Positions 44,386 through 53,801 of a stretch of DNA of 64,000 nt are shown piece by piece (position 1 is the first letter of the stretch; each line of letters begins with the position of its first letter). Source of the stretch: Bacillota bacterium (GTDB lineage: Bacteria; Bacillota; Clostridia; Christensenellales; SZUA-584); NCBI GenBank assembly GCA_023415795.1, contig JAEZJG010000014.1, forward strand, positions 62,001 to 126,000, given 5' to 3'. The position numbers were made by a program, and so were the translations under genes. Under the pieces are notes generated by a model that had not been told where the DNA came from, made no database searches, and saw nothing but the letters and a program-made list of their open reading frames with translations.

Positions 44386-45934
44386 ACGCGCTTTTATTTC
44401 CAGCGCGGCGCACGTCAAACCAGAACTCCACACCGCCTTCCACGTTGCGTACGCCGTACGGCTGGCCCGCAGCCGTCTGTATGGCCTTGACGATGGACAG
44501 GCCGAGGCCGTAGCTGTCACTGACGCGGGTGCGCGCGCTATCCGCCTTGTAGAAGCCGTCCCAGATATGGGGGAGCATATCCTCCGCAATGGGGTCGCCG
44601 GAGTTGAAAACGGTGATGCGGATACTGTTACCCCGGTCCTGCACCGCGATTTCCACGCGCTTATCCGCGCTGCTGTAGCGTGCTGCGTTGGAGAGGTAGT
44701 TTGCCAGCACCTGCTCGAAGCACATCGGGTCGAACACGCCGCAAACCTCATCGCTTGGCAGGAGCCTGACATCCAGCCGGTTTTCGGTAATGTAGCCGTC
44801 GTACTTGACCAGAAACGCCAGTATCCGCTCGCGCACGAGCAGCGTTTCCATGCGCAGCGTCACGCGGCCGCTTTCCAGACGCGACAGGTCCAGCATTTCG
44901 CGGAGCAGCCGGTTCATTTTGGCCGTTTCCTCCGCGATGATGGAGATGTATAAGTCCTTCTGCTGATCGGACTGCACGTAGCCCGCCGTGATTTCGTCGG
45001 CGTAGCCTTTTATCAGCGAAAGCGGCGTTCGAAGCTCGTGCGATGCGTTGGAGATGAACTGCCGCTGCGCTTCGATGTCGCGCTCCAACTGCTTGTTTTG
45101 CTCGCGCAGTGTATCGAGAGCGGTTTTCAGCTTGTCGCCAAGCAGGTTGATATCGCTGCCGAGGCCTTCCAACTCGTCTCCCGTGCGTATATCGCATGTT
45201 TCGCCGAAATCCAGCGCCGCGATGCTGGCCACCTTGGCCCTGATCTGGCGTATCGGCTCCGTGAAGCGCCGCGACAGCTTGAACACGAGCAGCGTGCTGA
45301 TTGCAAGCATGATCGCCGCGCACACGATCAGCAGTATGTTGGACTGGCGTATGCTCTGGTTGACCGGCGCGATGGCCTGCATCAGTATGATGGTGATGCC
45401 ACTGTCCATCCGGCACGTGCAGATCAGCATCTCAATGCCCGTCATTGGCTCGGTGGCGATGCCCAGCTTCGTGTTGTCGTCCACCTGTTCCCAGTTATCG
45501 GAGTTTGCCATCGGGGCGAAGGGGAATCGTCCTAAACCGCCGGGCGCATCCGGCGGCCTCTGACCACCATTATTAGCATCCGGCACGCCGCTGGGAACGG
45601 GAACCGGGCTATCTTTGCCGCTGGCTGTATCGCTTTGCCACGGCATCAGCCCGAATTCGCGTGAATCGGAATACAGCAGCTTTTCGTCGGTACGTACCAC
45701 CACGTCGTAGGCGCTGCCCGCCGTCTGTTGCTTGATTTCGTCGCTCCAGACGCTCCATTCCACCGAGTAGTCGATGTCTGACAGCGTTTCCATTGCGTGC
45801 AGCATCGACTGCTTGATGGAGCTATAATACAGCGGCTTTAGCAGCAGCGAGTTCGCGAGCAGTATGAGCACCGTGATGCCTAGCACCACCGCGATGATCA
45901 GAATAAAAAGCCGCCGCGATATGCTGGTTTTCAT
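44375..45934 (-). CDS. Sensor histidine kinase of efflux-linked two-component system
   Basis: 519 aa. TM1 (about 10-32), an extracytoplasmic domain of about 165 residues with an unusual Pro/Gly-rich stretch (PVPVPSGVPDANNGGQRPPD, near 112-131), TM2 (about 195-217), HAMP, HisKA with phospho-acceptor His299 in SNASHELRTPLS, HATPase with N box (NYLSNAARYS) and G boxes. OmpR-type partner lies upstream, overlapping by 4 bases (ATGA). Presumed to sense a compound exported by the divergent efflux operon. Confidence 0.92.
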   Translation of the reverse strand: MKTSISRRLFILIIAVVLGITVLILLANSLLLKPLYYSSIKQSMLHAMETLSDIDYSVEWSVWSDEIKQQTAGSAYDVVVRTDEKLLYSDSREFGLMPWQSDTASGKDSPVPVPSGVPDANNGGQRPPDAPGGLGRFPFAPMANSDNWEQVDDNTKLGIATEPMTGIEMLICTCRMDSGITIILMQAIAPVNQSIRQSNILLIVCAAIMLAISTLLVFKLSRRFTEPIRQIRAKVASIAALDFGETCDIRTGDELEGLGSDINLLGDKLKTALDTLREQNKQLERDIEAQRQFISNASHELRTPLSLIKGYADEITAGYVQSDQQKDLYISIIAEETAKMNRLLREMLDLSRLESGRVTLRMETLLVRERILAFLVKYDGYITENRLDVRLLPSDEVCGVFDPMCFEQVLANYLSNAARYSSADKRVEIAVQDRGNSIRITVFNSGDPIAEDMLPHIWDGFYKADSARTRVSDSYGLGLSIVKAIQTAAGQPYGVRNVEGGVEFWFDVRRAGNKSACKE

Positions 45935-46611
45935 GGTTCGACCTCGAATTTATACCCGTAGCCGCGCAGCGTTGTGATGTAACTGCCGCAGCGCCCCAGC
46001 TTGGTGCGCAGTCGGGTGATATGTGTGTCCACTGTGTTCGAAGAGCCCAGATAGTCGTACCCCCAGACCGATTCGAGTATCTGGTCGCGGCTGAGTGAGA
46101 TATTGTAGTTGTCCATAAGGTACTTGAGCAGATCATATTCCTTGCGGCTCAGCTGCACGCGCTCGCTGTCCACGTATACCTCGCGCCCGTCTATGTCGAT
46201 ACGGATGCCGCCAAACGCGGTGCGCACGTGGCTTTCCTTATCGCTGCGGCGGAACAGCGCCTCCATGCGTGCCACCAGCACCATCGGCGTGAAAGGTTTG
46301 ACTACATAGTCGTCTGCGCCGGCATCAAAGCCGCTGACCTGGTCGTAGTCCTCGCCCTTGGCGGTCAGCATGATGATCGGGCAGTCGGATATTTCGCGCA
46401 GCCGTCGGCAGCATTCAAAGCCGTCCATCTGCGGCATCATCACGTCGAGTATCACAATGTCGGGGTTTTCGGTTTGGAATGTGTGCAGCGCAGTCACGCC
46501 GTTGTCCGCTTCTGCAACGGAAAAGCCGCGGCTTTCCAGCACCACGCGCAGCAGGTTGCGTATGCTCGTATCGTCGTCCACGACGAGTATTTTTTTTGCT
46601 TTGCTATTCAT
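45931..46611 (-). CDS. OmpR-family response regulator
   Basis: 226 aa. Receiver domain with VDDDTSIR, phospho-acceptor Asp56 in IVILDVMMP and Lys in VVKPFTP; winged-helix DNA-binding domain with SRKEYDLLKYLMDN and THITRLRTKLG. ATG 46611 (MNSKAKK) is preferred over an upstream in-frame ATG at 46638 because a TATAAT on the minus strand (46634-46629) overlaps the longer form. The leader would be very short. Expected to control the divergent adaptor/ABC operon. Confidence 0.9.
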   Translation of the reverse strand: MNSKAKKILVVDDDTSIRNLLRVVLESRGFSVAEADNGVTALHTFQTENPDIVILDVMMPQMDGFECCRRLREISDCPIIMLTAKGEDYDQVSGFDAGADDYVVKPFTPMVLVARMEALFRRSDKESHVRTAFGGIRIDIDGREVYVDSERVQLSRKEYDLLKYLMDNYNISLSRDQILESVWGYDYLGSSNTVDTHITRLRTKLGRCGSYITTLRGYGYKFEVEP

Positions 46612-46837
46612 CCTACACCCCAAAAAAATTATACGCATGTCGACTTATAATAAGGTAACCGTATTCTGCCGGAATTACTAAGCCAAATTGCTGCCTTATT
46701 ATACAGGTTCTGTTTAACAATAGCATGTTAAAAATATTAATAAAATATGAACATGTTTTTGCCCGGGTAGCAAAACTGACTGAATAACTGCCTTTTCGCT
46801 TGACCAAAAAAGTTTTTTTATTGTTCATGATTTGGTT

Positions 46838-46866
46838 TTGAAGCTGTAAGGTTTAAGTGTGATAAT
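46838..46866 (+). promoter_or_regulatory. Promoter of the efflux operon
   Basis: TTGAAG (46838-46843), 17-base spacer, GATAAT (46861-46866). A GC-rich imperfect hairpin (46879-46908) lies in the leader before AAAGGAG and the ATG. Confidence 0.6.
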
Positions 46867-46940
46867 GGCAAAAGTTTAAGCGGCGCGCTTCGCAATGGCG
46901 CGGCGCGCACAAAACGCATTGAGCTAAAGGAGACATACTT

Positions 46941-48704
46941 ATGAAGAATGATAAGGTGGCGGGCGGCGTAATGGACCCGAACTCCGTATTGAAAAAGCAC
47001 CTTTCGGCTGCGCAGAGGCGCAAGCGAAGGAAGCTCACGACGATCATCGTGGTGACGGCTCTTGCCCTTATCGCAATCGCCGTGGTGGTGATTCAGCTTA
47101 GAAATTCCGTTGCCGACCGGTTTGCTTCAGACAATTCGGGCGTGCAGTCTGCCTCGGTGACAGTGGGCAGCATCAGCACCACAATATCCGGAACCGGCAC
47201 GCTCGCGGACGACGATGTCGAGGACATTGAGATACCGGCGGACGTCAAGCTCAAGGAAGTCAGGGTGGAGGAAGGCGACACCGTTGCGGAAGGCGACATG
47301 ATCGCGGTCGTGGACACGGCATCCGTTATCAGCGCCATGGCGGACGTGCAGGACCAGCTGGATGATGTCGACGAGCAGCTTAAGGACGTTAGCGATGAAA
47401 CGGTGAGCAGTAAAATCACGGCGGGGCTGTCCGGGCGCGTGAAAAAGATATTTGCGCAGAAGGGCGACGACGTCGCGACGGTGATGTATGAAAACGGCGC
47501 GCTGATGCTAATATCGCTGGACGGCCTGATGGCGGCGGACATCGAAACCGATGCGGAAGTTGCGGCGGGGGATACGGTGACGGTGACGCTGTCTGACGGC
47601 ACCGAACTTGAAGGAACGGTACAGAGCACCGGAAACGCCAAGGTGACGGTGACGGTGACGGACAACGGCACTGTGTACGGCGATACCGTTAAGGTTTCAA
47701 CCAGCGGCGGCAGCGCGCTGGGAAGCGGCACGCTCTATATTCACAGCGAGCTTAAGGTGACGGGCTACGCGGGCACCATCAGCAAGGTAAGGATTTCCGA
47801 AAACCAGAAGGTATCCGCCTCCACGACGGTGATTACGCTCACCGATACCTCCTATACCGCCAACTACGATACGCTGCTCAAGCAGCGCACATCCCTCGAG
47901 GATGAAATGGGCGAGCTCATTAAGCTATATAAGGAAGGCGCGGTGTGTTCGCCCATCGCTGGCACCGTCAGCAGCGTCGACTACGACGAGGACGGCGATG
48001 ACGCGGCTTCGTCTGATTCGGCTGCGGGGGGCGCCGAAGGGATGGCCGATGCGCAGTCCGTGGCGGGTGAAGATTCTTCAGACGACAATATCACAGTGGC
48101 TACGGTATGCCCAAATGCCACGATGTCCGTCGCCGTCAATATTGATGAGTTGGATATTCTCTCGCTGGAGGTTGGGCAGGAAGCGACCGTGAACATAGAC
48201 TCCATCGGTGACGAAGAATTCACGGGCACGGTGACGGAGATCAACAAGACCGGCACGAGCTCGGGCGGCGTCACGGTGTTCACGGTGGAGGTGACGATAG
48301 ACAAGACAGAGGATATGCTCGCGGGCATGTCCGCGACGGTGGAGATCAAGATCGCGGGCGTGGAAAATGCGCTACTTATTCCGGAAGATGCGCTTCAGCA
48401 GACGCGCAGCACCTCGTATGTGTACACCGAATACGACGAGGAAAGCGGCGAGCTGGGCGGTATGATTGAGGTAACGGCGGGATTGTCCAACGGCACCTAT
48501 GTGGAGATCAGGAGCGGCCTGTCCGAAGGCGACACCGTTTACTACGAAGCGTCCTCCGATGAGGATTTCGACGGCTTCATGCCGGGCGGCTTCATGCCGG
48601 GCGGCGAAGGGGGCAGCATGCCTAATATGCCGGGCGGCGGCAATATGCCCTCCATGCCGGGCGGCAGCGGAAATCAGTCGGGCGGCATGCCCGGCGGCCG
48701 GTGA
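46941..48704 (+). CDS. MacA-like efflux adaptor (HlyD family), first copy
   Basis: 587 aa. Cytoplasmic start, one TM (about 33-55), then the barrel-sandwich/lipoyl half motifs (ISGTGTLADDDVEDIEIPAD; VEEGDTVAEGDMIAVVD), a short coiled-coil segment and beta-barrel (NIDELDILSLEVGQEATV), and a C-terminal tail of about 40 residues rich in Met, Pro and Gly. In Gram-positives such adaptors work with a MacB-type ABC transporter without an outer-membrane channel. First gene of a four-gene operon; the ATPase starts 10 bases on. Confidence 0.9.
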   Translation: MKNDKVAGGVMDPNSVLKKHLSAAQRRKRRKLTTIIVVTALALIAIAVVVIQLRNSVADRFASDNSGVQSASVTVGSISTTISGTGTLADDDVEDIEIPADVKLKEVRVEEGDTVAEGDMIAVVDTASVISAMADVQDQLDDVDEQLKDVSDETVSSKITAGLSGRVKKIFAQKGDDVATVMYENGALMLISLDGLMAADIETDAEVAAGDTVTVTLSDGTELEGTVQSTGNAKVTVTVTDNGTVYGDTVKVSTSGGSALGSGTLYIHSELKVTGYAGTISKVRISENQKVSASTTVITLTDTSYTANYDTLLKQRTSLEDEMGELIKLYKEGAVCSPIAGTVSSVDYDEDGDDAASSDSAAGGAEGMADAQSVAGEDSSDDNITVATVCPNATMSVAVNIDELDILSLEVGQEATVNIDSIGDEEFTGTVTEINKTGTSSGGVTVFTVEVTIDKTEDMLAGMSATVEIKIAGVENALLIPEDALQQTRSTSYVYTEYDEESGELGGMIEVTAGLSNGTYVEIRSGLSEGDTVYYEASSDEDFDGFMPGGFMPGGEGGSMPNMPGGGNMPSMPGGSGNQSGGMPGGR

Positions 48705-48714
48705 GGTGAGCGCA

Positions 48715-49386
48715 ATGATCGAAATGCGTAACATATCGAAGGTTTATCGTGTGGGCGACGAAGCCGTATGGGCGCTGGACCACGCCGCGATGCGCATCGA
48801 GGACGGTGAGTTCGTCAGCATCATCGGCCCGTCGGGCAGCGGAAAATCAACGCTGATGAACATTATAGGGTGCCTCGACGTCGCGGACGAGGGCGAGTAT
48901 CTGCTGGACGACATACTGATCGAGGATTATACGGAGCTGGAGCTGGCGTATATCCGGAGCATCAAAATCGGCTTCGTGTTTCAGAACTTCAATCTGGTGC
49001 AGAAGCTGACGACAGAGGAAAACGTCGAGCTGCCGCTGATATACCAGAAAGTCAAAAAGACCGAGCGCCGGGAGCTCGTGGCGGCGGCGCTGGCGAGAGT
49101 GGGGCTGGAGAAGCGCGCCAAGCACCTGCCCTCGGAGCTCTCGGGCGGGCAGCAGCAGCGCGTGGCCATCGCGCGGGCGATTGTGACCAACCCATCGCTG
49201 ATACTCGCCGACGAGCCCACCGGCAACCTGGACTCCAGGACGAGCACGGAGATCATGGAGATGTTCCATGAGCTGCATGAGCAGGGCAAAACCATCGTGC
49301 TCATCACGCACGACAGGGCGGTCGCCAAGCAGGCCGCCAGGAGTATCCATATCTTCGACGGCAAGGTATCGGAGGTGAGCGCATGA
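48715..49386 (+). CDS. MacB-like ABC transporter ATP-binding protein
   Basis: 223 aa. Walker A GPSGSGKST (38-46), Q loop FVFQNFNLV, signature LSGGQQQR, Walker B ILADEP, H loop THD. Belongs to the LolD/MacB/FtsE type ATPases that drive mechanotransmission exporters of peptides, lipoproteins or antibiotics. ATG 48715 follows GAGGTGAG; upstream in-frame codons overlap the adaptor tail and are not conserved-looking. It overlaps the permease gene by 4 bases. Confidence 0.93.
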   Translation: MIEMRNISKVYRVGDEAVWALDHAAMRIEDGEFVSIIGPSGSGKSTLMNIIGCLDVADEGEYLLDDILIEDYTELELAYIRSIKIGFVFQNFNLVQKLTTEENVELPLIYQKVKKTERRELVAAALARVGLEKRAKHLPSELSGGQQQRVAIARAIVTNPSLILADEPTGNLDSRTSTEIMEMFHELHEQGKTIVLITHDRAVAKQAARSIHIFDGKVSEVSA

Positions 49387-50573
49387 TACAGTCATTCAAA
49401 ATGGCATTAAAGTCGATAGCGGGCAACAAGATGCGCTCGTTCCTCACGATGCTGGGCATCATCATCGGCGTGATGGCGCTGGTGGTGCTTGTCAGTATCG
49501 CGAACGGCGCGACAAGCTCCGTGACGAATACCATCTCCAGCCTCGGCAGCAACCTTTTGACCGTCACGATATCTGACGACAAAGGCGAGCCCGTGAAACT
49601 GTCCACGCTGGACGAGTGGGAGGAGAATGGCGCCATCGGCGAGATCGCGCCGTACGCGCAGGCGAGCGTTACGGGTAAATACGGCACGACGAGCGATACC
49701 GTGCAGGTGTACGGCACCACGCCCGCATACGTCAACATACAGGACCTTTCGATGGAGCTCGGGCGCTTTCTCAAAACCACGGACGTCGACAACAACAGCT
49801 ACGTCTGCGTGGTGAGCCAGGCGCTGGCGACGGAGCTGGTCGGCTATGAGGACTGCCTTGGTGAGGTCGTTTCGCTGAACGGCATGAAGTTTACCATTGT
49901 GGGAGTTCTGGAGGACAACGAAACGTCTTTAACTTCGGTGTTCCGCTCCAGCTCGCTGGTGGCGTACATACCGTATACGTCGCTGATGCGGCTGTCCACC
50001 GACGTTTCATCCAAGATAACAACGTTTTACGTCAGTGCCTCGGAGGGCAGCACGATCGACTCTGCGGAAACGGCTGTTACCGCGCTGCTGATGGAACGCT
50101 TCGAGCAGGATGACGATGCGTTTGAGGTGACCAGCCAGGACGTGCTGGAGGATACGACGAGCAGCATTACATCGGTACTGGAGCTGCTGCTGGGCGGCAT
50201 CGCGGGCATTTCGCTGATCGTCGGCGGCATCGGCATCATGAACATCATGCTGGTCACCGTCACCGAGCGGACGCGTGAGATCGGTATCCGCAAGGCGGTG
50301 GGCGCAAGCCGCAGCGTGATACTGCGCCAGTTCTTGGTGGAGGCTGTGATGATCTGCATGATGGGCTGCCTCATCGGCATTGCGCTGTCGTGGATCATAC
50401 TGCAGCTCATTACGGTGGTCGCGTCCAGCCTGTCCATTACGTTCGACCTGGACGGAGGCGTGGTGCTGATCGCGGTGGGGTTCTGCTTCTTCATTGGCGT
50501 GGTGTTCGGGCTGTACCCCGCCAACAAGGCCGCCAAAATGAAGCCCATCGACGCGCTGCGCTACGGCGGCTGA
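49383..50573 (+). CDS. MacB-like FtsX-domain permease
   Basis: 396 aa. TM1 (about 20-45, MLGIIIGVMALVVLVSIANGATS), a large extracytoplasmic domain (about 50-265), and three C-terminal helices with the FtsX motif ERTREIGIRKAVGAS. The MacB topology with four helices. Acts with the preceding ATPase and with one or both flanking adaptors. Confidence 0.93.
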   Translation: MIQSFKMALKSIAGNKMRSFLTMLGIIIGVMALVVLVSIANGATSSVTNTISSLGSNLLTVTISDDKGEPVKLSTLDEWEENGAIGEIAPYAQASVTGKYGTTSDTVQVYGTTPAYVNIQDLSMELGRFLKTTDVDNNSYVCVVSQALATELVGYEDCLGEVVSLNGMKFTIVGVLEDNETSLTSVFRSSSLVAYIPYTSLMRLSTDVSSKITTFYVSASEGSTIDSAETAVTALLMERFEQDDDAFEVTSQDVLEDTTSSITSVLELLLGGIAGISLIVGGIGIMNIMLVTVTERTREIGIRKAVGASRSVILRQFLVEAVMICMMGCLIGIALSWIILQLITVVASSLSITFDLDGGVVLIAVGFCFFIGVVFGLYPANKAAKMKPIDALRYGG

Positions 50574-50589
50574 CAAAGGAGGATTTGAT

Positions 50590-53409
50590 ATGTTTAAACG
50601 AAAACCCATCTATATCGTTTTGCTGATAATATTCACGCTGCTGCTGGGCGCGGACATACTGGCGTACAGCCTGACGGCGGGAGCGTCGTCCGGTATGCCG
50701 GCGAGACCGGACGGCTTTCCGCAAAGTGCGTGGCCAGAGGTCAGCAGCGGCACGGTGCCCGATGCGGACGGTGATATAGAATCGCAGACGGGCGGCGGTG
50801 GGGCACCGGGGAATTTTGACCCGTCGCAGATGCCAGGAAATTTCGATTCGTCACAGAGACCGGGAAATTTCGACCCGTCGAAGATGGGAGATTTTGACCC
50901 GTCGCAGATGGGGGATTTTGACCCGTCGCAGATGGGGGATTTCGACCCATCGCAGATGCCGGGTGGTTTCAGAGGTCAGGGGATGCCGGGCGGCTCCGCT
51001 TCCGGGTTCGCAAGCTTTATCGGCAGCTGGTGGATTCCGATAGGCATACTCTGCGTGCTCGTGGACGCGTTCTGCATATTCATGCTGGTCCGCATATCGA
51101 AGCGGCGCAAGAGCGCGCCGGGAGAGGCAGCGGGGGAAGACACATTGGAACCTGAGGACAACAGACTCCAGTTGTCGGGCTATGAGAAACGGCAATTAAA
51201 GCGGCGCAGGACGATACGCATCGTCGTTATCCTGCTGGCTGCTCTGCTGGTGGTCGTGGCGGGATATTTCGTGGCGCGTGCGGTGTATATGGCTCAGATT
51301 GAGCAGGAGAGCAAGGTTCCGGTCATGTCCGCGCAGGCGTCTGCCGCAGAAATCGTGAATGTGATTTCGGGCACCGGCACGCTTGCAGATGCCGAAGCGC
51401 TGGAGATCACCGTTCCGGGAGGGGTGGAGATCGCCTCATATAGTGTTGAAAACGGCAATGCCGTGGCGGAAGGCGACATACTGGCGACGGTGGATCATAC
51501 CTCGGTGATGAAGGCCATTGCCGATCTGCAGGATGCCATGGACGTGCTGAACAAGAAAATCGAGGCGGCATCTTCCGAGGAAATAGAAAGCAAAAGCACA
51601 GCACCGGTAAACGGCAGGATTAAAGCTGTATATGCTCAGGCGGGTACGGCCGTCACCGATACGATGTACGAAAACGGCGCGCTGGTGCTGATGTCGCTGG
51701 ACGGCCTGATGGCCACGGACATCGAAACGGACGCGGATATCGCCGCGGGCGACAGTGTAACGGTGACGTTGTCGGACGGCACGGAGCTGGCAGGTAGGGT
51801 CGCCAGCGCCGCAGCGGGTGTGGCGACGGTGACGGTGTCCGATGAGGATGCAGCATACGGCGAACAGGTGACGGTGTCGGACGGCAGCGGCAATGCGCTG
51901 GGTAACAGCACGCTCTACATACACAGCGAGCTCAAAGTCATCGGATTTTTAGGCACAGCGAAGAAGGTGAACTGTTCCGAAGGCGATAAAGTAAGCGCGG
52001 GCGATACGCTGCTGACGCTAACGGAGACCGAAAATACGGCGAAATACCAGCTGCTTCTTCAGACGCGAGACGAGTACGAGCAGGAGATGCTGAAGCTCTT
52101 TAAGCTGTATCAGGACGGCAATATCTATGCCGAGCACGCGGGCACGGTGTCGGGTATAGACGAGGATAATGTAACGGGCTATACGGCGGCATCGGTAAGA
52201 GGCGAGAGCGCAGAAACGCAGGTGGTGACGGCAGACTATAGACAAACAGGATATACCGGCGCGACATCGGGTGCGGGCAATGCGCTCGGCATCACAGCGC
52301 TGTCGGCCAGCTCCGTGAGCTCAGAGCAGCGCGTGGCGACGCTGGAATACACGGCTGCTCAGCCCTCCATGGTGGAGTTGGGCAACAATCCGACAGGTGC
52401 GGACGATGCGACGGTGGAAGGCTATTCCAACTACGTGGCAACGGTATCCTCCGTATCGTACGGCACATTGACGCTGATGCAGTATCCAACGAGCCTGACT
52501 ATCACCGACTATTCGGACGTCAGTTCTTTGGGAGTGACCACGGACATGATGACGGCGGAAAACAAGGTGAGCCCGGCTTCCGGCACGTCGGTCTATAGGT
52601 ATGAGAACGGCGTGTGGTCGTCGTATTCCATGAGCGACATATCGGCAGGCGACGTCATCATATTGACGGTGGACTCCAGCTCAGGAACCGATAATATCGT
52701 ATGGATCGTTATCGTTAGCAAGTCAACAAGCGGCGGCGATCCCGGCTTGGGTGAAACGCCCCCGGGGGGCGCTCCTTCGGGCGGAATGAGTGGCGGCCCG
52801 GCGGATACCGAGACCGAAAAGGAGGAGGAAGAAACTTACGAGATAACCGAAACGACAGTGATGTATTTGATGCCGTCCGACGCGATGAGCGTGTCCATCA
52901 CGGTGGACGAACTGGACGTGCTCTCGTTGAAGAAAGGGCAAGAGGCTGTGGTCACGCTGGACGCTCTTACCGGCCGGACGTTCACAGGGTCTGTGACGAG
53001 CATCGACACGGCGGGCACAAACTCTGGCGGCAGCACGAAATTCACTGGCGTAGTGACGCTGGACAAAACGGAGGATATGCTGGCGGGCATGAACGCCTCG
53101 GTGAGCATCACGCTGTCCAAGGCGCAGTGCACGGTGACGATACCGGTGGCGGCGCTGGTCGAGAAAGGCGGGGATGTATTCGTATACACGAGCTGCGATG
53201 AAGAGAGTAGCGCGCTGGGCAATCCTGTGAGCGTAACGACCGGACTTTCGGACGGCACGAGCGTAGAGATACTGTCCGGCCTAAGCTCGGGCGATACTGT
53301 CTTCTACGAGTACAACGATACGGTGGATATTTCGTCCAGCAACGTTTCCCAGGCGGGCGGCGGCTTTAATCTCATGCGGATGTTTGGCGGCGGAGGTAGG
53401 CGAGGTTAA
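50590..53409 (+). CDS. Enlarged MacA-like adaptor, second copy, with extra N-terminal membrane module
   Basis: 939 aa. TM1 (about 8-28), an extracytoplasmic segment with six tandem units of the type GDFDPSQM (about 75-125), TM2 (about 139-162), a basic cytoplasmic loop, TM3 (about 208-232), then a MacA-like body clearly homologous to the first adaptor (SGTGTLAD, LYIHSELKV, LDKTEDMLAGM in both) but interrupted by an insert of about 170 residues (about 540-750) with a Gly/Pro-rich hinge. Likely arose by tandem duplication and extension. Its stop precedes a terminator; last gene of the cargo. Confidence 0.85.
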   Translation: MFKRKPIYIVLLIIFTLLLGADILAYSLTAGASSGMPARPDGFPQSAWPEVSSGTVPDADGDIESQTGGGGAPGNFDPSQMPGNFDSSQRPGNFDPSKMGDFDPSQMGDFDPSQMGDFDPSQMPGGFRGQGMPGGSASGFASFIGSWWIPIGILCVLVDAFCIFMLVRISKRRKSAPGEAAGEDTLEPEDNRLQLSGYEKRQLKRRRTIRIVVILLAALLVVVAGYFVARAVYMAQIEQESKVPVMSAQASAAEIVNVISGTGTLADAEALEITVPGGVEIASYSVENGNAVAEGDILATVDHTSVMKAIADLQDAMDVLNKKIEAASSEEIESKSTAPVNGRIKAVYAQAGTAVTDTMYENGALVLMSLDGLMATDIETDADIAAGDSVTVTLSDGTELAGRVASAAAGVATVTVSDEDAAYGEQVTVSDGSGNALGNSTLYIHSELKVIGFLGTAKKVNCSEGDKVSAGDTLLTLTETENTAKYQLLLQTRDEYEQEMLKLFKLYQDGNIYAEHAGTVSGIDEDNVTGYTAASVRGESAETQVVTADYRQTGYTGATSGAGNALGITALSASSVSSEQRVATLEYTAAQPSMVELGNNPTGADDATVEGYSNYVATVSSVSYGTLTLMQYPTSLTITDYSDVSSLGVTTDMMTAENKVSPASGTSVYRYENGVWSSYSMSDISAGDVIILTVDSSSGTDNIVWIVIVSKSTSGGDPGLGETPPGGAPSGGMSGGPADTETEKEEEETYEITETTVMYLMPSDAMSVSITVDELDVLSLKKGQEAVVTLDALTGRTFTGSVTSIDTAGTNSGGSTKFTGVVTLDKTEDMLAGMNASVSITLSKAQCTVTIPVAALVEKGGDVFVYTSCDEESSALGNPVSVTTGLSDGTSVEILSGLSSGDTVFYEYNDTVDISSSNVSQAGGGFNLMRMFGGGGRRG
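50806..50965 (+). repeat. 24-27 bp tandem repeats coding GDFDPSQM units
   Basis: Six consecutive units, the last three nearly identical at the DNA level (GGGGATTTTGACCCGTCGCA type), implying recent slippage or unequal exchange. Confidence 0.85.
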
Positions 53410-53420
53410 TATAATACAGG

Positions 53421-53470
53421 AAAAGCGATAGGAAACGGTACAGATGGTGCCGTCTACCTGCCGCTTTTTG
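53421..53470 (+). terminator. Terminator of the efflux operon
   Basis: Long bipartite hairpin: AAAAGCG (53421-53427) with CGCTTTTT and an inner ACGG/CCGT stem, ending in a T tract. Confidence 0.7.
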
Positions 53471-53472
53471 CG

Positions 53473-53801
53473 GGATTTCCGAAAGGTATAAAGATAATGA
53501 CCCACAGGTATCTTTTGATACATAAATGCTTACTCACTCAAGAGTTAGCAAGCGTGGAATCATAGCGTAGCAGATGACTATTCCCGACGCACGTGGAGTC
53601 AGGAGTGGAATTCAAATTTTAATCAGTGCCTAATGGTAGAAGGTTTTGTTGGTTAAGCAGGACTTTCTGGACACATTTTGGACACAAAAGCTTTGAAATC
53701 ATTCGGAACGCTATAGACACAACGAAACGGAAAATGCCTTTAAATAGGCGTTTTCTGGACATGGCATAACGGAAAATACTCAAAAACACGCTGGATTCTG
53801 T
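53473..53801. other. Right end of the element, non-coding
   Basis: About 330 bases without a gene. Holds the second copy of the 23-bp arm-type repeat (53667-53689) and another TTTCTGGACA at 53753-53762, consistent with integrase binding sites next to attR. Confidence 0.55.
53667..53689 (+). repeat. Integrase arm-type site candidate, right copy
   Basis: Identical, same orientation, to 38707-38729; lies 113 bases before attR, so the two copies would flank attP in the excised circle. Confidence 0.65.
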
